Notes: a model not told the origin generated them from the sequence alone. A stretch of 64,000 bases of DNA from Chitinophagaceae bacterium UBA4411 (GCA_002400415.1 DGQP01000016.1:186001-250000); one strand, 5' to 3'; positions 44,960 to 53,866 are shown, counted from the first letter of the stretch. Program-made: numbers and translations.

Positions 44960-47769
44960 AACAGGAACAGCCGTTCCCTTCCTCCTACTTTTTTCTTCGC
45001 ACCCGCCGGCCGTACATTATAAGCAAATGTGGCTAAGAAATACTGTCCAAGGATATTTCCCTGCATTGTTGTTACTGTATTCCGGTTGGCAGTTACCCAA
45101 ACACTATTATTCCGGTTCAGGATATCATTAACGGCAAGCTTCAATACAGCGGCTTCATTTTTCAGCATTGTAATATTCAATGCTGCATTCCATCGCAAAG
45201 ATTCTTTGGGCAGGCCGGCAGGAATACTTCCGTTATACGAATAGGATAGCTGCGTTTCCCAGATCAGGTGTTTGGGCATCCGCAGTACCAGCTCATTACT
45301 CCAGTTTTGGTTTGTGATATTCTGTTTTTTGAACTGGTCGCTCGTATAATGGGTAAAGTTCTTGCCAAAACTATAGTTAATATTCCATTCAAACTTGTCG
45401 TTCAGGTTAAGTCCCACACCAAACCAATGGTTATAGTTAAACGTGGTTTGCCAGCTGTCCGTACCGTTATAGAACAGCCTCCCTTTATTCACTCCCATCC
45501 AGTTGCCGGTATGCCACATAAAGGTTATATTCTGCTTATTCTTGTATTGCTTATACAGGTTCCAGTTCATACTGTAATTACTGCTCCCGTCCGCATTCAG
45601 CGGCATGGAAGTCTGCACACCCCTGTCATCCACCACAATGCTCTGTACAATATCATTATCCGTAAATGTTGCACTGATATAACCACCCACATTCAGCAAT
45701 CGTTTGGCATTATTAAAGTAGTAATTCAGGGAAAGATTATCCCTGCGGGAAGAAAGCAGGCTGGGGTTCCCTTTGGAAATAAAATAAGGGTTGCTGAGAT
45801 CCGTAACCGGGTTCAGTGAGTTAAAACCCGGCAGGCTTACGTCTTTGCTGTAATTAAAGCTCAGTTGCTTATATACAACAGAAAATGTTGGCAGCACATT
45901 GAACTGCTTCTGCCGGAGAATAACCGAAGAAGTAAGCAGGCGGTTATTTACATTTTGCTGCAACAAACGTATACCCGGGGTAATGGCCAGTTCTTTCCAC
46001 TTATATTCCAGCCCTGCGTTGTATAAAAACCGGTGGCTGATCCTTCTGAAGTCGCTGCTCAGCAATGTATTCAGCACATCAAATTTCCCGTTCACACTAC
46101 TTCTGTTAAAAGTGCTGACTGCATTGTTCAGTTTACTGTACTCATAGCGGCCGCCTGTACGTATCGTAAAATTCTTATCAAGTGGTTCACTGTAGTTAAA
46201 CATTACTGTTGCATCCGTTCTTGGTATTCGTTCTTTTCGCAGTTGGGCATAAACGCTGTCATAAACCTGCGGGTAGAAATAACTGATGTCTGACTCTGAC
46301 ATATAATCGCTGAACCGGTTGTTGATATCGAGGTAATGGTTAAAATTAATCCGCCTTCCTTTTTTTGTTTTTGATAAACGGGTAATGGCAAGGTTGTGCC
46401 GGTACCAATAGAGGTCAGCGTCATTATTTTGCAGCACTTCACCATCACTTAAAGGGCCGGTTTTATTATTAGTTCCTGTAACGGCGCTAAATCTGTCTTC
46501 TTCCTGGATACCCACCAGGTAGCTTGTATTAAAGAGAATGTTAGTCACAGAATCCGGTTTTAACCGTATCCCGGCGCCGATATTATGGGAATGAGTAATC
46601 ATATCTCCGGTAAGCCTTGTATTATTGTTGATAACGGTATCACTGATAAACTGGTTAATGTCGGTAACCGTTACCCGTGGCGCTTTCACATTTCCATTAA
46701 AGTATTGCAGGTATATCGATTTTTTTTTGTTCGGCGCCAGGTTCAGGTTAAACCCTGCACCCACACTGGTGGAGATACCACCAAAACCCTGCGAGCCTCC
46801 AAAATTTATTCCATTGATAGAAATCCCGCTGCCGCCATTATTAGTCCAGGAGCTGGTACTGTTGCTGGCACTGTTGCTTCTCACCCGGTCAAAACCGCCC
46901 GAAGACATCAGCTCCGAATAACTGAAACCCGGCCGGTTCAGGTTATTGGCATAGCCCAGCACACTTAATTGCAATGTGTCCCTGTAAATATTGGCAATGC
47001 CTCCCACTTCATAACGGTCATCCGACCCGCCTCCTGCATACAATTTCCCGAACCAGCCTTTCTTCACCCCTTTCTTCAGGGTAATATTGACAACCTTACC
47101 GACATTATTAAGGTTATCATCCCCGTTCCGCATCATTTCCTCTTTATCATCCGTTACCTGCACTTTATCAATCACGTTAGCCGGCAGGTTCCTTGTCGCC
47201 ATCTTCGGGTCATCGCCAAAGAAGGTTTTCCCGTCCACCAGTATCCTGTTCACCGGTTTTCCATTGACCGTGATATTTCCGTCCTTATCCACCATCACAC
47301 CCGGTAGCTTTTTCAGCAGATCTTCCACCAATGCATTTGGCAAGGTTTTAAAAGAAGAAGCATTGAACTCTATCGTATCTTTTTTAACAACCACCGGCGG
47401 ACGTTCAGCAATAACCAGCACTTCATCCAATGATTTTGCATCTGTACTCAGATGAACTGTACCGATATCCAGTACAGATTCAGCAGAAAGGATTGTGAAT
47501 TCTTTCCGGTACACACTGTATCCTGAATAGGAAATCACCACACGGCAATTGATATCAAACGGAATTCCTGAAACTTTAAAATCACCTTCCGGGGCGCTGA
47601 GACGATACGTAATGATAGAAGTATCTGCTGCTTTAAAGACGGTGACAGTGGCAAAACCGAGGGGTTTGGCGGAGGCAGAATCAATGATCTTCCCTTTAAT
47701 GGTACCCTGTGATATAGCAATAAATGGTAATAAACATACTATCGCAATCAGCGGTAATACTTTTTTCAT
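44956..47769 (-). CDS. Outer-membrane beta-barrel receptor (carboxypeptidase-regulatory-like, TonB plug, OMP_b-brl_3)
   Basis: The 937-residue protein has a signal peptide (about 1-20) and a carboxypeptidase regulatory-like domain (about 22-100, GTIKGKIIDSASAKPLGFATVTV). A plug-like domain follows (about 125-230, LPNALVEDLLKKLPGVMVDKDGNITVNGKPVNRILVDGKTFFGDDP), then a long barrel ending in RLFLF, the C-terminal Phe expected for Bam insertion. I see no clear TonB box. Substrate unknown and no SusD-like partner is adjacent. Its upstream leader matches the head-GIN gene's (see the palindrome at 47799-47812). Confidence 0.9.
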   Translation of the reverse strand: MKKVLPLIAIVCLLPFIAISQGTIKGKIIDSASAKPLGFATVTVFKAADTSIITYRLSAPEGDFKVSGIPFDINCRVVISYSGYSVYRKEFTILSAESVLDIGTVHLSTDAKSLDEVLVIAERPPVVVKKDTIEFNASSFKTLPNALVEDLLKKLPGVMVDKDGNITVNGKPVNRILVDGKTFFGDDPKMATRNLPANVIDKVQVTDDKEEMMRNGDDNLNNVGKVVNITLKKGVKKGWFGKLYAGGGSDDRYEVGGIANIYRDTLQLSVLGYANNLNRPGFSYSELMSSGGFDRVRSNSASNSTSSWTNNGGSGISINGINFGGSQGFGGISTSVGAGFNLNLAPNKKKSIYLQYFNGNVKAPRVTVTDINQFISDTVINNNTRLTGDMITHSHNIGAGIRLKPDSVTNILFNTSYLVGIQEEDRFSAVTGTNNKTGPLSDGEVLQNNDADLYWYRHNLAITRLSKTKKGRRINFNHYLDINNRFSDYMSESDISYFYPQVYDSVYAQLRKERIPRTDATVMFNYSEPLDKNFTIRTGGRYEYSKLNNAVSTFNRSSVNGKFDVLNTLLSSDFRRISHRFLYNAGLEYKWKELAITPGIRLLQQNVNNRLLTSSVILRQKQFNVLPTFSVVYKQLSFNYSKDVSLPGFNSLNPVTDLSNPYFISKGNPSLLSSRRDNLSLNYYFNNAKRLLNVGGYISATFTDNDIVQSIVVDDRGVQTSMPLNADGSSNYSMNWNLYKQYKNKQNITFMWHTGNWMGVNKGRLFYNGTDSWQTTFNYNHWFGVGLNLNDKFEWNINYSFGKNFTHYTSDQFKKQNITNQNWSNELVLRMPKHLIWETQLSYSYNGSIPAGLPKESLRWNAALNITMLKNEAAVLKLAVNDILNRNNSVWVTANRNTVTTMQGNILGQYFLATFAYNVRPAGAKKKVGGRERLFLF

Positions 47770-47798
47770 GGCGTTGGTTGGTTATTAAACAAATATAT

Positions 47799-47812
47799 AC
47801 GACAGATTTCGT
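47799..47812 (-). promoter_or_regulatory. Palindromic operator candidate upstream of the receptor gene
   Basis: ACGACAGATTTCGT, extended by flanking T and A into TACGA-n6-TCGTA, lies 29 bases before the start codon. It matches the palindrome at 61816-61829 at 12 of 14 positions, and the downstream leader sequence is also similar. Confidence 0.6.
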
Positions 47813-47932
47813 ACAAAGAAATCCTGCCTGCCTGTTTTAACATCATTTTGTATGAAAGGAAAAAAGGGCGGATGAAATGCTGAAACGCAGGCAAAGAATT
47901 TTTAGTCTGTCCTTTTTCTTAAATTCATTGTA

Positions 47933-48256
47933 ATGACAGAACAACAGGAGTCAGTAATACTCGCCGCAAAAGAAGTAGGGCTTACTCTTTCAGCAGATAA
48001 TTTCTTGCTGAACAGGCAGGCATTAGCTGCTAAAATAAACGAACTGCTGCTGGGCAATTTTCAGCAACTCATTTCTATTTTATACCGTATGGATGTAAGT
48101 GAGGCCAAACTCAGGTTATTATTAAAAGAAAACCCCGGTACAGATGCAGGACTCATCATTGCTGACTTGGTGATAGAACGGCAGGCGCAGAAAATAAAAT
48201 CCCGCCGGGAATTTCGCCAGCGGGACAATGATATCAGTGAAGAAGAAAAATGGTGA
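47933..48256 (+). CDS. Hypothetical protein, small and helical
   Basis: The 107-residue soluble protein is predicted helical and begins MTEQQESVILAAKEVGLTLSADNF. It continues with a Leu-rich stretch (INELLLGNFQQLISILYRMDVSEAKLRLLL) and a very charged C-terminus (KIKSRREFRQRDNDISEEEKW). I do not recognise a family. Codon use and length look genuine, and it is flanked by the receptor and the fatty-acid hydroxylase. Confidence 0.7.
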   Translation: MTEQQESVILAAKEVGLTLSADNFLLNRQALAAKINELLLGNFQQLISILYRMDVSEAKLRLLLKENPGTDAGLIIADLVIERQAQKIKSRREFRQRDNDISEEEKW

Positions 48257-48342
48257 GAGACGGAAGCCAGGTGTCAGAAGAAAGAAACCGGCTGTACCCG
48301 GTATTGTAAACCCTCCGGCCTCTTACTTCAGACCTCATGTAT

Positions 48343-49011
48343 TTACTTTCTTTTGTCAAACATCAGCTCTTTCACTTTCTCCTTGTCTTCTTTTTCTTTT
48401 TTCAGGTCGAACATGGTACCAAACACATGATCCCAGATAGTGGAACTTACGCCATACCCGTTATGCTCGTTTTTATAATGATGAAGATGATGATTTCTCC
48501 ATAATGGCTTCATCCATTTGAAAGGCGGGTTCCACGCATGGATAGCATAGTGCATGCTGCCATACATCAGGTAGCCCAGTAAAAAACCGGGGAAGAACAT
48601 GAAAGCATAGCTGCCCATAATCAGGTACATCAGTCCAAAAAGTGATGAAGAAATGATGAGACTGGGTACGGGCGGCATGAATAACCTTTGCTTATCCCTC
48701 GGGTAATGATGGTGATTGCCGTGCAGGGTATACACAAATTTGGTGGCTCCCGGTGTTTTAGGAACCCAGTGAAAAATAAAACGATGAGCTATGTATTCAA
48801 AAAAAGTCCAGAAAAACATACCGGCAAAGAAAACCAGCAGGATGGTTTTTGTACTGTAATCATATTTGGTGGCAGCCAGGTAAATGATATAACTGAGGAT
48901 CGGGATATACATACCCCAGATCACCAGGGGGTGGGCCTTGGTCAGCGCTTCCAGGAAATCGCTTTTGAATAAACGAACCTGTCCCTTGTTATGAATTTTT
49001 TCGAATTCCAT
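48343..49011 (-). CDS. Fatty acid hydroxylase / sterol desaturase family protein
   Basis: The 222-residue integral membrane di-iron enzyme has four hydrophobic segments and the His clusters HRFIFH, HGNHHHYPRD, HYAIHAW and HHLHHY. The motif order matches FA2H-type fatty-acid 2-hydroxylases, so it may hydroxylate sphingolipid fatty acids, which some Bacteroidota make (inference). I start at the ATG at 49011. A TATCTTTG box (49016-49023) lies 4 bases before it, making the transcript near-leaderless. Confidence 0.9.
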   Translation of the reverse strand: MEFEKIHNKGQVRLFKSDFLEALTKAHPLVIWGMYIPILSYIIYLAATKYDYSTKTILLVFFAGMFFWTFFEYIAHRFIFHWVPKTPGATKFVYTLHGNHHHYPRDKQRLFMPPVPSLIISSSLFGLMYLIMGSYAFMFFPGFLLGYLMYGSMHYAIHAWNPPFKWMKPLWRNHHLHHYKNEHNGYGVSSTIWDHVFGTMFDLKKEKEDKEKVKELMFDKRK

Positions 49012-49015
49012 GCCG

Positions 49016-49023
49016 CAAAGATA
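49016..49023 (-). promoter_or_regulatory. -7 element of the fatty acid hydroxylase gene
   Basis: The minus strand reads TATCTTTG, an exact TAnnTTTG match, 4 bases before the ATG. Confidence 0.55.
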
Positions 49024-49085
49024 AGGAAGGGCCTGCTTGTACAACCAGCGTGCAATAAGGTTTTTACCTGCGAAAGAGCCTGATT

Positions 49086-51614
49086 TTAGTCAGCCCTTAA
49101 CAACTCATCCACCCGCTGGAACTGGTAGCCCCTTGCCTTACAATACTGTATCAGTTCCGGTAGACGTTTATAAAACTTATCGGTCCGCTTAGGGTCAGTT
49201 CCGGGATGTATTAATAATATAAACCCGTTCAAACCGGCCGGTCTTGTTTGCTCAGCATGAATAATGGAAGCCCAGATATCATCACTGCTGCGGTAATTCT
49301 TCATCTCCGGTGTGGTATAATCAGCGGTGCTGCGGGTGCCGGGAGTGAAATTGATCAGCTGCAAACCCATTTGTTGAGTCCATGCCGCAATACTGTCGTT
49401 ATACCATTCATAAGGCGGCAAAAAATAACCGGCCTGTTCTTCCCGGATACCGAAGCGGCTCATCATACTGTAATTTCTCTGCAGGTCTTTTTTGAATTGT
49501 TCTTTCGTCACTAACAAACTATCCCGTTGGGTCCAGTCGCAATACAATAAATGTTTATCCGAATGCGGGGCGATATAGTTGCCTTGCTTTTTCAGATCAA
49601 CGATCAGTTTTGTAAAGGCTGGATTGCGGAAAAAATCACCGGTAAAAAAGAAAGAGCCTTTTACTTTTTCCTGTTGCAAGGTCCTTGCAACAAAATCTCC
49701 TCCGTCTGCAAACTCATGCCCGGTAAACACCAGTGCAATTTTTTTATTGGCAGAATCCCCTCTTGTTACCGCCCCAAAATTATAGGACAATTTATTCTTT
49801 GGGGCTCTCAAAGTCCCTCCTGCGGAGGGGCGGGAGGCATTCTCCTTCGCCGCCAGCAAATAGATCAGTGAAGCTGTCCCATCCATCGTGGGCTCATTGG
49901 TACTGTAATCACCATAATCATCATGGTACACGGCAAGCCCGCTCTGGAATGCCGCATATTCATCCGGGTCTTTCAGCTGAATACCGATCAGTCCTTTATA
50001 GATACTACCATACACCGGACCATCCACCAGTCCGCCATCAATCGGGTAGTTTTTAATATGGGTGAATGCAGAATGCGGGTCAACCGGTGTATCGCCCCAG
50101 GCCGGTAAACCATATACCATGCTTGTTCCCCAGGGATTGCAACCAAACAACCAATCAAAATTCGCTTGTTCCAGTTCATCAAATTGTTTGTCACCCGTTA
50201 ACTCCTTGTACCAATAGCATTGAATAGCAAATGAAGTGGTGAGGTTATTGCTGCACCAGATAAAGGGAATGCCCCGGTAGAAAGCATTTGCCTTTGCCTT
50301 GTTCCAGACTCTTTGAATACCTTCTTTGTAATAGCCAATGATAGTATCTCTCTGTTTTCCTTTTACTTGTTTGGCTAATTCGTAATGCCCAAGGTTAATA
50401 AAAGGATACCATTGATAATGTTTGGCCGTGTCTGAACCGAGCCAGGGTGTAACCGGTTCAGCATTTGCATAATTCATCAGCGTTTCCTTAATTATTTGTT
50501 TGTGTCCAGGTATATCATCTTTCGAAAGCATATATGCATTTGCAAGTTCCATATCATCCACCCAATTATCCTCAGCATAGATATAGGGTGATCTTACAGA
50601 TGCTGTCTGAGTTACCCCGGGTATTTTATTAGCAAACGCATAGGCAGAAAAAGTTTTTTGTAAAAGCAGGTTACTGTAGTCAGCATTTGTTTTTTCAAAT
50701 ATTTGTGATCCTAATGCAAATGCACTAACAAACTTCCCCGCCGTCGAACTCGTTCCCGTCGTGGCATTCATAAACTTGCCCCGCTGCTGCGGCTCCCCGC
50801 TTACAAAATAAACCGGTCGTTCAAATCCTCTTCCGTAAAAAGTATCCTGTTTGGGCATCCGCATGCCCATATGGTCGCGGTCATCAGCGATCTGGTTAAA
50901 CATCCAGTCATCCCTCGGGTGCATTTTCAATAACCAGTCCAGCCCCCATTTCGCTTCATCCAGCACATCGGCCATGCCGTTTTTACCATCCAGGCCGTTG
51001 GCTTGTTTTTCATCTGTAAAAACATTTGGAAAATCACGGCAGGCCATCAGTAAATGATAGGTGGCATTGGCAGAAGTGGTGCTGTATTGCAGATAATCCG
51101 AAGCATCATGCCAGCCGCCCACCACATCAATACGGGTACTGTCTTTGATGCCTGCTTTTTCTCCGTACAACACATATCCATCGTGTGTATGGCAACTGTC
51201 TTTTAAATAAGGGTTGAAACCGGTGCGTTGCTGCCGCATATACCGCAAACAAAAATCAGCCGATCCTTTATACACATCATAACCAATTTCAAATTCAGGA
51301 GAAACAGCCCCGCCCGCCTGTATATAATAACGGCCCGGTTTTTTATACGAAGAGAAATTCAGCCGGTGGGTTTGCTGGAACGGACCATATTCCCCAAACG
51401 CTTTCCCTGCTTTGCCCGTAAACACCGTTTTCTTTGATTTGGCATCAATCAGTTGCCAATTGTTTATTGCCAATTGTTCCCTGCTGCACCAAACCGCCAC
51501 CTTTACCCCGGCAGGCGTATATCCCAGCTGATTGATGCGTATCCAGCTTTGTGGTTCTTCTTTTTTACTAAAAGAAAGAACAGGCAGTAACAGAATGAAT
51601 AACCATTTTTTCAT
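49086..51614 (-). CDS. GH9 cellulase-like domain fused to a NodB-type deacetylase domain
   Basis: The 842-residue protein has a signal peptide (about 1-16) and an Ig-like CelD_N domain (about 22-112). The GH9 (alpha6)6 domain (about 115-590) carries catalytic Asp170/Asp173 in GGWHDASDY and Glu574 in STNEPTMD. A linker (about 591-623) leads to a NodB/CE4-like domain (about 624-842). The CE4 second motif is HSDKH (684-688), but the first motif reads FTGHEFADGG in place of TFDDG. It should cut beta-1,4-glucan-like chains and deacetylate polymers outside the cytoplasm. Part of the linker is encoded by a palindromic repeat. Confidence 0.9.
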   Translation of the reverse strand: MKKWLFILLLPVLSFSKKEEPQSWIRINQLGYTPAGVKVAVWCSREQLAINNWQLIDAKSKKTVFTGKAGKAFGEYGPFQQTHRLNFSSYKKPGRYYIQAGGAVSPEFEIGYDVYKGSADFCLRYMRQQRTGFNPYLKDSCHTHDGYVLYGEKAGIKDSTRIDVVGGWHDASDYLQYSTTSANATYHLLMACRDFPNVFTDEKQANGLDGKNGMADVLDEAKWGLDWLLKMHPRDDWMFNQIADDRDHMGMRMPKQDTFYGRGFERPVYFVSGEPQQRGKFMNATTGTSSTAGKFVSAFALGSQIFEKTNADYSNLLLQKTFSAYAFANKIPGVTQTASVRSPYIYAEDNWVDDMELANAYMLSKDDIPGHKQIIKETLMNYANAEPVTPWLGSDTAKHYQWYPFINLGHYELAKQVKGKQRDTIIGYYKEGIQRVWNKAKANAFYRGIPFIWCSNNLTTSFAIQCYWYKELTGDKQFDELEQANFDWLFGCNPWGTSMVYGLPAWGDTPVDPHSAFTHIKNYPIDGGLVDGPVYGSIYKGLIGIQLKDPDEYAAFQSGLAVYHDDYGDYSTNEPTMDGTASLIYLLAAKENASRPSAGGTLRAPKNKLSYNFGAVTRGDSANKKIALVFTGHEFADGGDFVARTLQQEKVKGSFFFTGDFFRNPAFTKLIVDLKKQGNYIAPHSDKHLLYCDWTQRDSLLVTKEQFKKDLQRNYSMMSRFGIREEQAGYFLPPYEWYNDSIAAWTQQMGLQLINFTPGTRSTADYTTPEMKNYRSSDDIWASIIHAEQTRPAGLNGFILLIHPGTDPKRTDKFYKRLPELIQYCKARGYQFQRVDELLRAD
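49797..49838. repeat. Palindromic repeat within the GH9-NodB linker
   Basis: The hairpin CCCTCC-TGC-GGAGGG (49815-49829), with neighbouring GC-rich sequence, is read in frame as about residues 593-606 (ASRPSAGGTLRAPK). Similar GC-rich palindromes are usually intergenic. I recall similar sequences as dispersed repeats in Bacteroidota. Confidence 0.6.
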
Positions 51615-51648
51615 GGGCTCAAGTTACAAACAAGCTTACTAACTTAGC

Positions 51649-51669
51649 GCCTGCCTGCGGCAGGCAGGC
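51649..51669. repeat. GC-rich palindrome upstream of the FAH gene
   Basis: A perfect 9-base stem (GCCTGCCTG/CAGGCAGGC) with the 3-base loop CGG lies 17 bases before the FAH gene start. It may act as a repeat or as a terminator-like barrier; there is no T run. Confidence 0.65.
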
Positions 51670-51685
51670 CTCTTAATCTTGTTAT

Positions 51686-52705
51686 ATGAAATTGGTTTCT
51701 TATCTCAAAGAAGGACAGGAACAACTGGCTGTACTGATCCATGATATGGTATATGATATGGAAGTATTGCACCCTGATCTTCCCAGCAGTATGAATATGT
51801 TTTTAACCTACTGGGAAGATGCCTATCCTGTTGCCCAGGCCGGCGAACTTTTACTGAAAGAAGGAACCCGGACCAGCAACCGGGCCATTCCGCTCAGCCA
51901 GGTGGAACTGATCGCCCCGGTTCCCTTTCCCTCCTCCTGCCGGGATGGCTATGCTTTCCGGCAGCATGTGGCCGCTGCAAGAAGAAACCGCAAAGTGGAA
52001 ATGATCCCGGAGTTTGACCAGTACCCGATCTTTTATTTCACCAATCACCACAGCATACAGGGACCCGGCAATATCCATTGCATGCCCGACCATTTTGAAA
52101 AATTAGATTTTGAGCTGGAAGCCGCCATCGTTATCTGCAAACATGGCCGCAATATCAAAGCTGAACATGCAGATGAATATATCGGCGGCCTGATGATCAT
52201 GAATGATATGAGTGCAAGACGTTTGCAGATGGAAGAAATGCTGCTCAACCTCGGGCCGGCCAAGGGCAAAGATTTTTCTACCGTCATCGGTCCCTGGTTA
52301 GTAACCCTGGATGAATTACAGTCCTTTGAAATTCCACCCAGGGAAAACCATACCGGCAAAAGCTGGAACCTGCGGATGCAGTGTTGGGTAAACGGCAAAC
52401 AGGTAAGCGATGGCAACGTGGGTGATATGGACTGGACCTTTGCCGAAATTATTGAACGGGCTTCTTATGGTGTTGACCTCTATCCCGGTGATGTGATCGG
52501 CAGCGGCACGGTGGGCACCGGTTGTTTTTTAGAACTGAATGGCACCGGCAAACTCAACGACCCCAATTATACCGAGCAATGGCTGCGACCCAATGATGTG
52601 GTGGACATGGAAATTGACGGGCTGGGCAAACTTTCCAATACCATTATTGCTGAAGAAACGGACTGGAGTATTTTGAAGCAAAAAAAGGGAAAAACAGCCC
52701 TGTGA
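51686..52705 (+). CDS. Fumarylacetoacetate hydrolase family protein
   Basis: The 339-residue FAH-family enzyme has a domain typical of acylpyruvases and isomerases in aromatic degradation. Visible are DFELEAAIVICKHGRNIKAEHADEYIGGLMIMNDMSARRLQ, a GPWLVTLDEL segment, and ASYGVDLYPGDVIGSGTVGTGCFLEL. Acidic metal ligands lie in the first of these. The true substrate is unknown. No other aromatic-degradation genes are present in the window. Confidence 0.88.
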   Translation: MKLVSYLKEGQEQLAVLIHDMVYDMEVLHPDLPSSMNMFLTYWEDAYPVAQAGELLLKEGTRTSNRAIPLSQVELIAPVPFPSSCRDGYAFRQHVAAARRNRKVEMIPEFDQYPIFYFTNHHSIQGPGNIHCMPDHFEKLDFELEAAIVICKHGRNIKAEHADEYIGGLMIMNDMSARRLQMEEMLLNLGPAKGKDFSTVIGPWLVTLDELQSFEIPPRENHTGKSWNLRMQCWVNGKQVSDGNVGDMDWTFAEIIERASYGVDLYPGDVIGSGTVGTGCFLELNGTGKLNDPNYTEQWLRPNDVVDMEIDGLGKLSNTIIAEETDWSILKQKKGKTAL

Positions 52706-52726
52706 AATTAAAATAACCCGGATCGG

Positions 52727-52743
52727 ATTGTCCTAACGACAAT
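52727..52743. repeat. Short hairpin at the edge of the AT-rich region
   Basis: ATTGTC-ctaac-GACAAT is a 6-base perfect inverted repeat 21 bases after the FAH stop. It marks where base composition changes to AT-rich. Confidence 0.5.
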
Positions 52744-52817
52744 ACGAAATGTATAACGTTAAATAGTTGGTTTTCAACAGCAATATTTTTTTGTACCTTA
52801 CGTCTTATAACATCAAT

Positions 52818-52840
52818 CTACGTGTTGCCTGCAAGCGTAG
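52818..52840. repeat. Left imperfect palindrome of the cassette-like segment
   Basis: CTACG and CGTAG enclose TTGC-CT-GCAA with small bulges. The inner sequence GTTGCCTGCAAGCGT (52824-52838) has an inverted counterpart at 53603-53618, so the pair flanks the orphan gene. Confidence 0.5.
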
Positions 52841-52854
52841 AGAGACTTCAAACT

Positions 52855-53586
52855 ATGAACATTCTTCAAAAAATATTAGGCACTGTTTTTCCGCCATATA
52901 AGCATAGTGTTTTGCGACAAGAACAAACAAGACTCTTTACAGCAATAATAAGTTCGTTGCCAGAAGACTTCAATGAAATAAAACAGCAAACTCTTTCAGC
53001 TCGCCTTTGGGGACTTGACAATTGGAAACTTTATCCTGATTTCAAATTTGTTTCTTTGAGTTATGGCGGCGACACATTATTTAAATACAAAAAACGTGGA
53101 CAGAATTTTAAAATATCAGGGCTTCAAGTATTTTCAAATTTGACAAGACAATTCGAGGACATTGAAATTTTAATTCAAGACAATTTGATTAGCGGACTAA
53201 AAATCAAAAACTCTGAATATCAACTAAGTGAGTTTGACTTAGACAAAATCAACAATAACGGTGTTTCAAAATCTGTATTTACTTTCCCGCCAAATGAAAT
53301 TGATATTTTCTACGACGCTTTAGACCAGGAAATTAAAAACAAGCTAAATCCTGACGACTTATTTGACATCGACTTTAATAACCGTACATTTTATTCCTTC
53401 TGCAACCTTGAGGACGGCAATTATTTGGCAGTTGACAAAAATTTAAAAGTTTATTCTTTAGTACACGATGCTAAGCCAATGGTAACAGGGATAAAAATTT
53501 CTTTCAGCGACATTTTAAGTGAAATAGCAGACAACAAATTTGACAAAGAAAAACATCTTGAAGAAAGATATCGAAATAGCAAGTAA
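52855..53586 (+). CDS. Orphan hypothetical protein (AT-rich, cassette-like)
   Basis: The 243-residue soluble protein has no signal peptide and no family I recognise. It begins MNILQKILGTVFPPYKHSV and is rich in Asn, Lys, Asp, Phe and Ile, with mixed alpha/beta pattern. Codons are markedly more AT-rich than those of its left neighbours, consistent with transfer. Inverted repeats flank it (52824-52838 and 53603-53618). I prefer the ATG at 52855; an upstream TTG at 52822 is in frame but lies inside the repeat. Confidence 0.7.
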   Translation: MNILQKILGTVFPPYKHSVLRQEQTRLFTAIISSLPEDFNEIKQQTLSARLWGLDNWKLYPDFKFVSLSYGGDTLFKYKKRGQNFKISGLQVFSNLTRQFEDIEILIQDNLISGLKIKNSEYQLSEFDLDKINNNGVSKSVFTFPPNEIDIFYDALDQEIKNKLNPDDLFDIDFNNRTFYSFCNLEDGNYLAVDKNLKVYSLVHDAKPMVTGIKISFSDILSEIADNKFDKEKHLEERYRNSK

Positions 53587-53602
53587 CATTCGTGTAACAG
53601 AA

Positions 53603-53618
53603 AACGCCAGCAGGCAAC
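53603..53618. repeat. Right inverted repeat of the cassette-like segment
   Basis: AACGCCAGCAGGCAAC is the imperfect reverse complement of the left element (shared GTTGCCTGC-nn-GCGT). The two are about 780 bases apart and enclose the orphan gene. Confidence 0.5.
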
Positions 53619-53625
53619 AAAAGGT

Positions 53626-53791
53626 TTTGTGCAATTGGGGCTCGACGTTGCAGCAATCATCGGCAGTGCATATCCCAGCTTTATATTCGGCAGACGTAAT
53701 TCTGCCGGGCAGTAGTTCTAAACTTCGGCTTTTATTTATAAATTTAGCTTCAGTTCCGGGCCGACAGTTGGTTATTCCCCAACTGCACAAA
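53626..53791. repeat. Long-armed inverted repeat, non-coding
   Basis: TTTGTGCAATTGGGG (53626-53640) and CCCCAACTGCACAAA (53777-53791) are inverted copies matching at 14 of 15 positions, 136 bases apart. No gene is seen between them. This could be a recombination site, a remnant of a mobile cassette, or a structured RNA. Confidence 0.55.
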
Positions 53792-53866
53792 GCCTCGAAC
53801 GTCCGTCGTCGCTATGCTAAACTACACAACCGGTTCAATAATTTAGGGTAAGAATGATTAGGCGTT

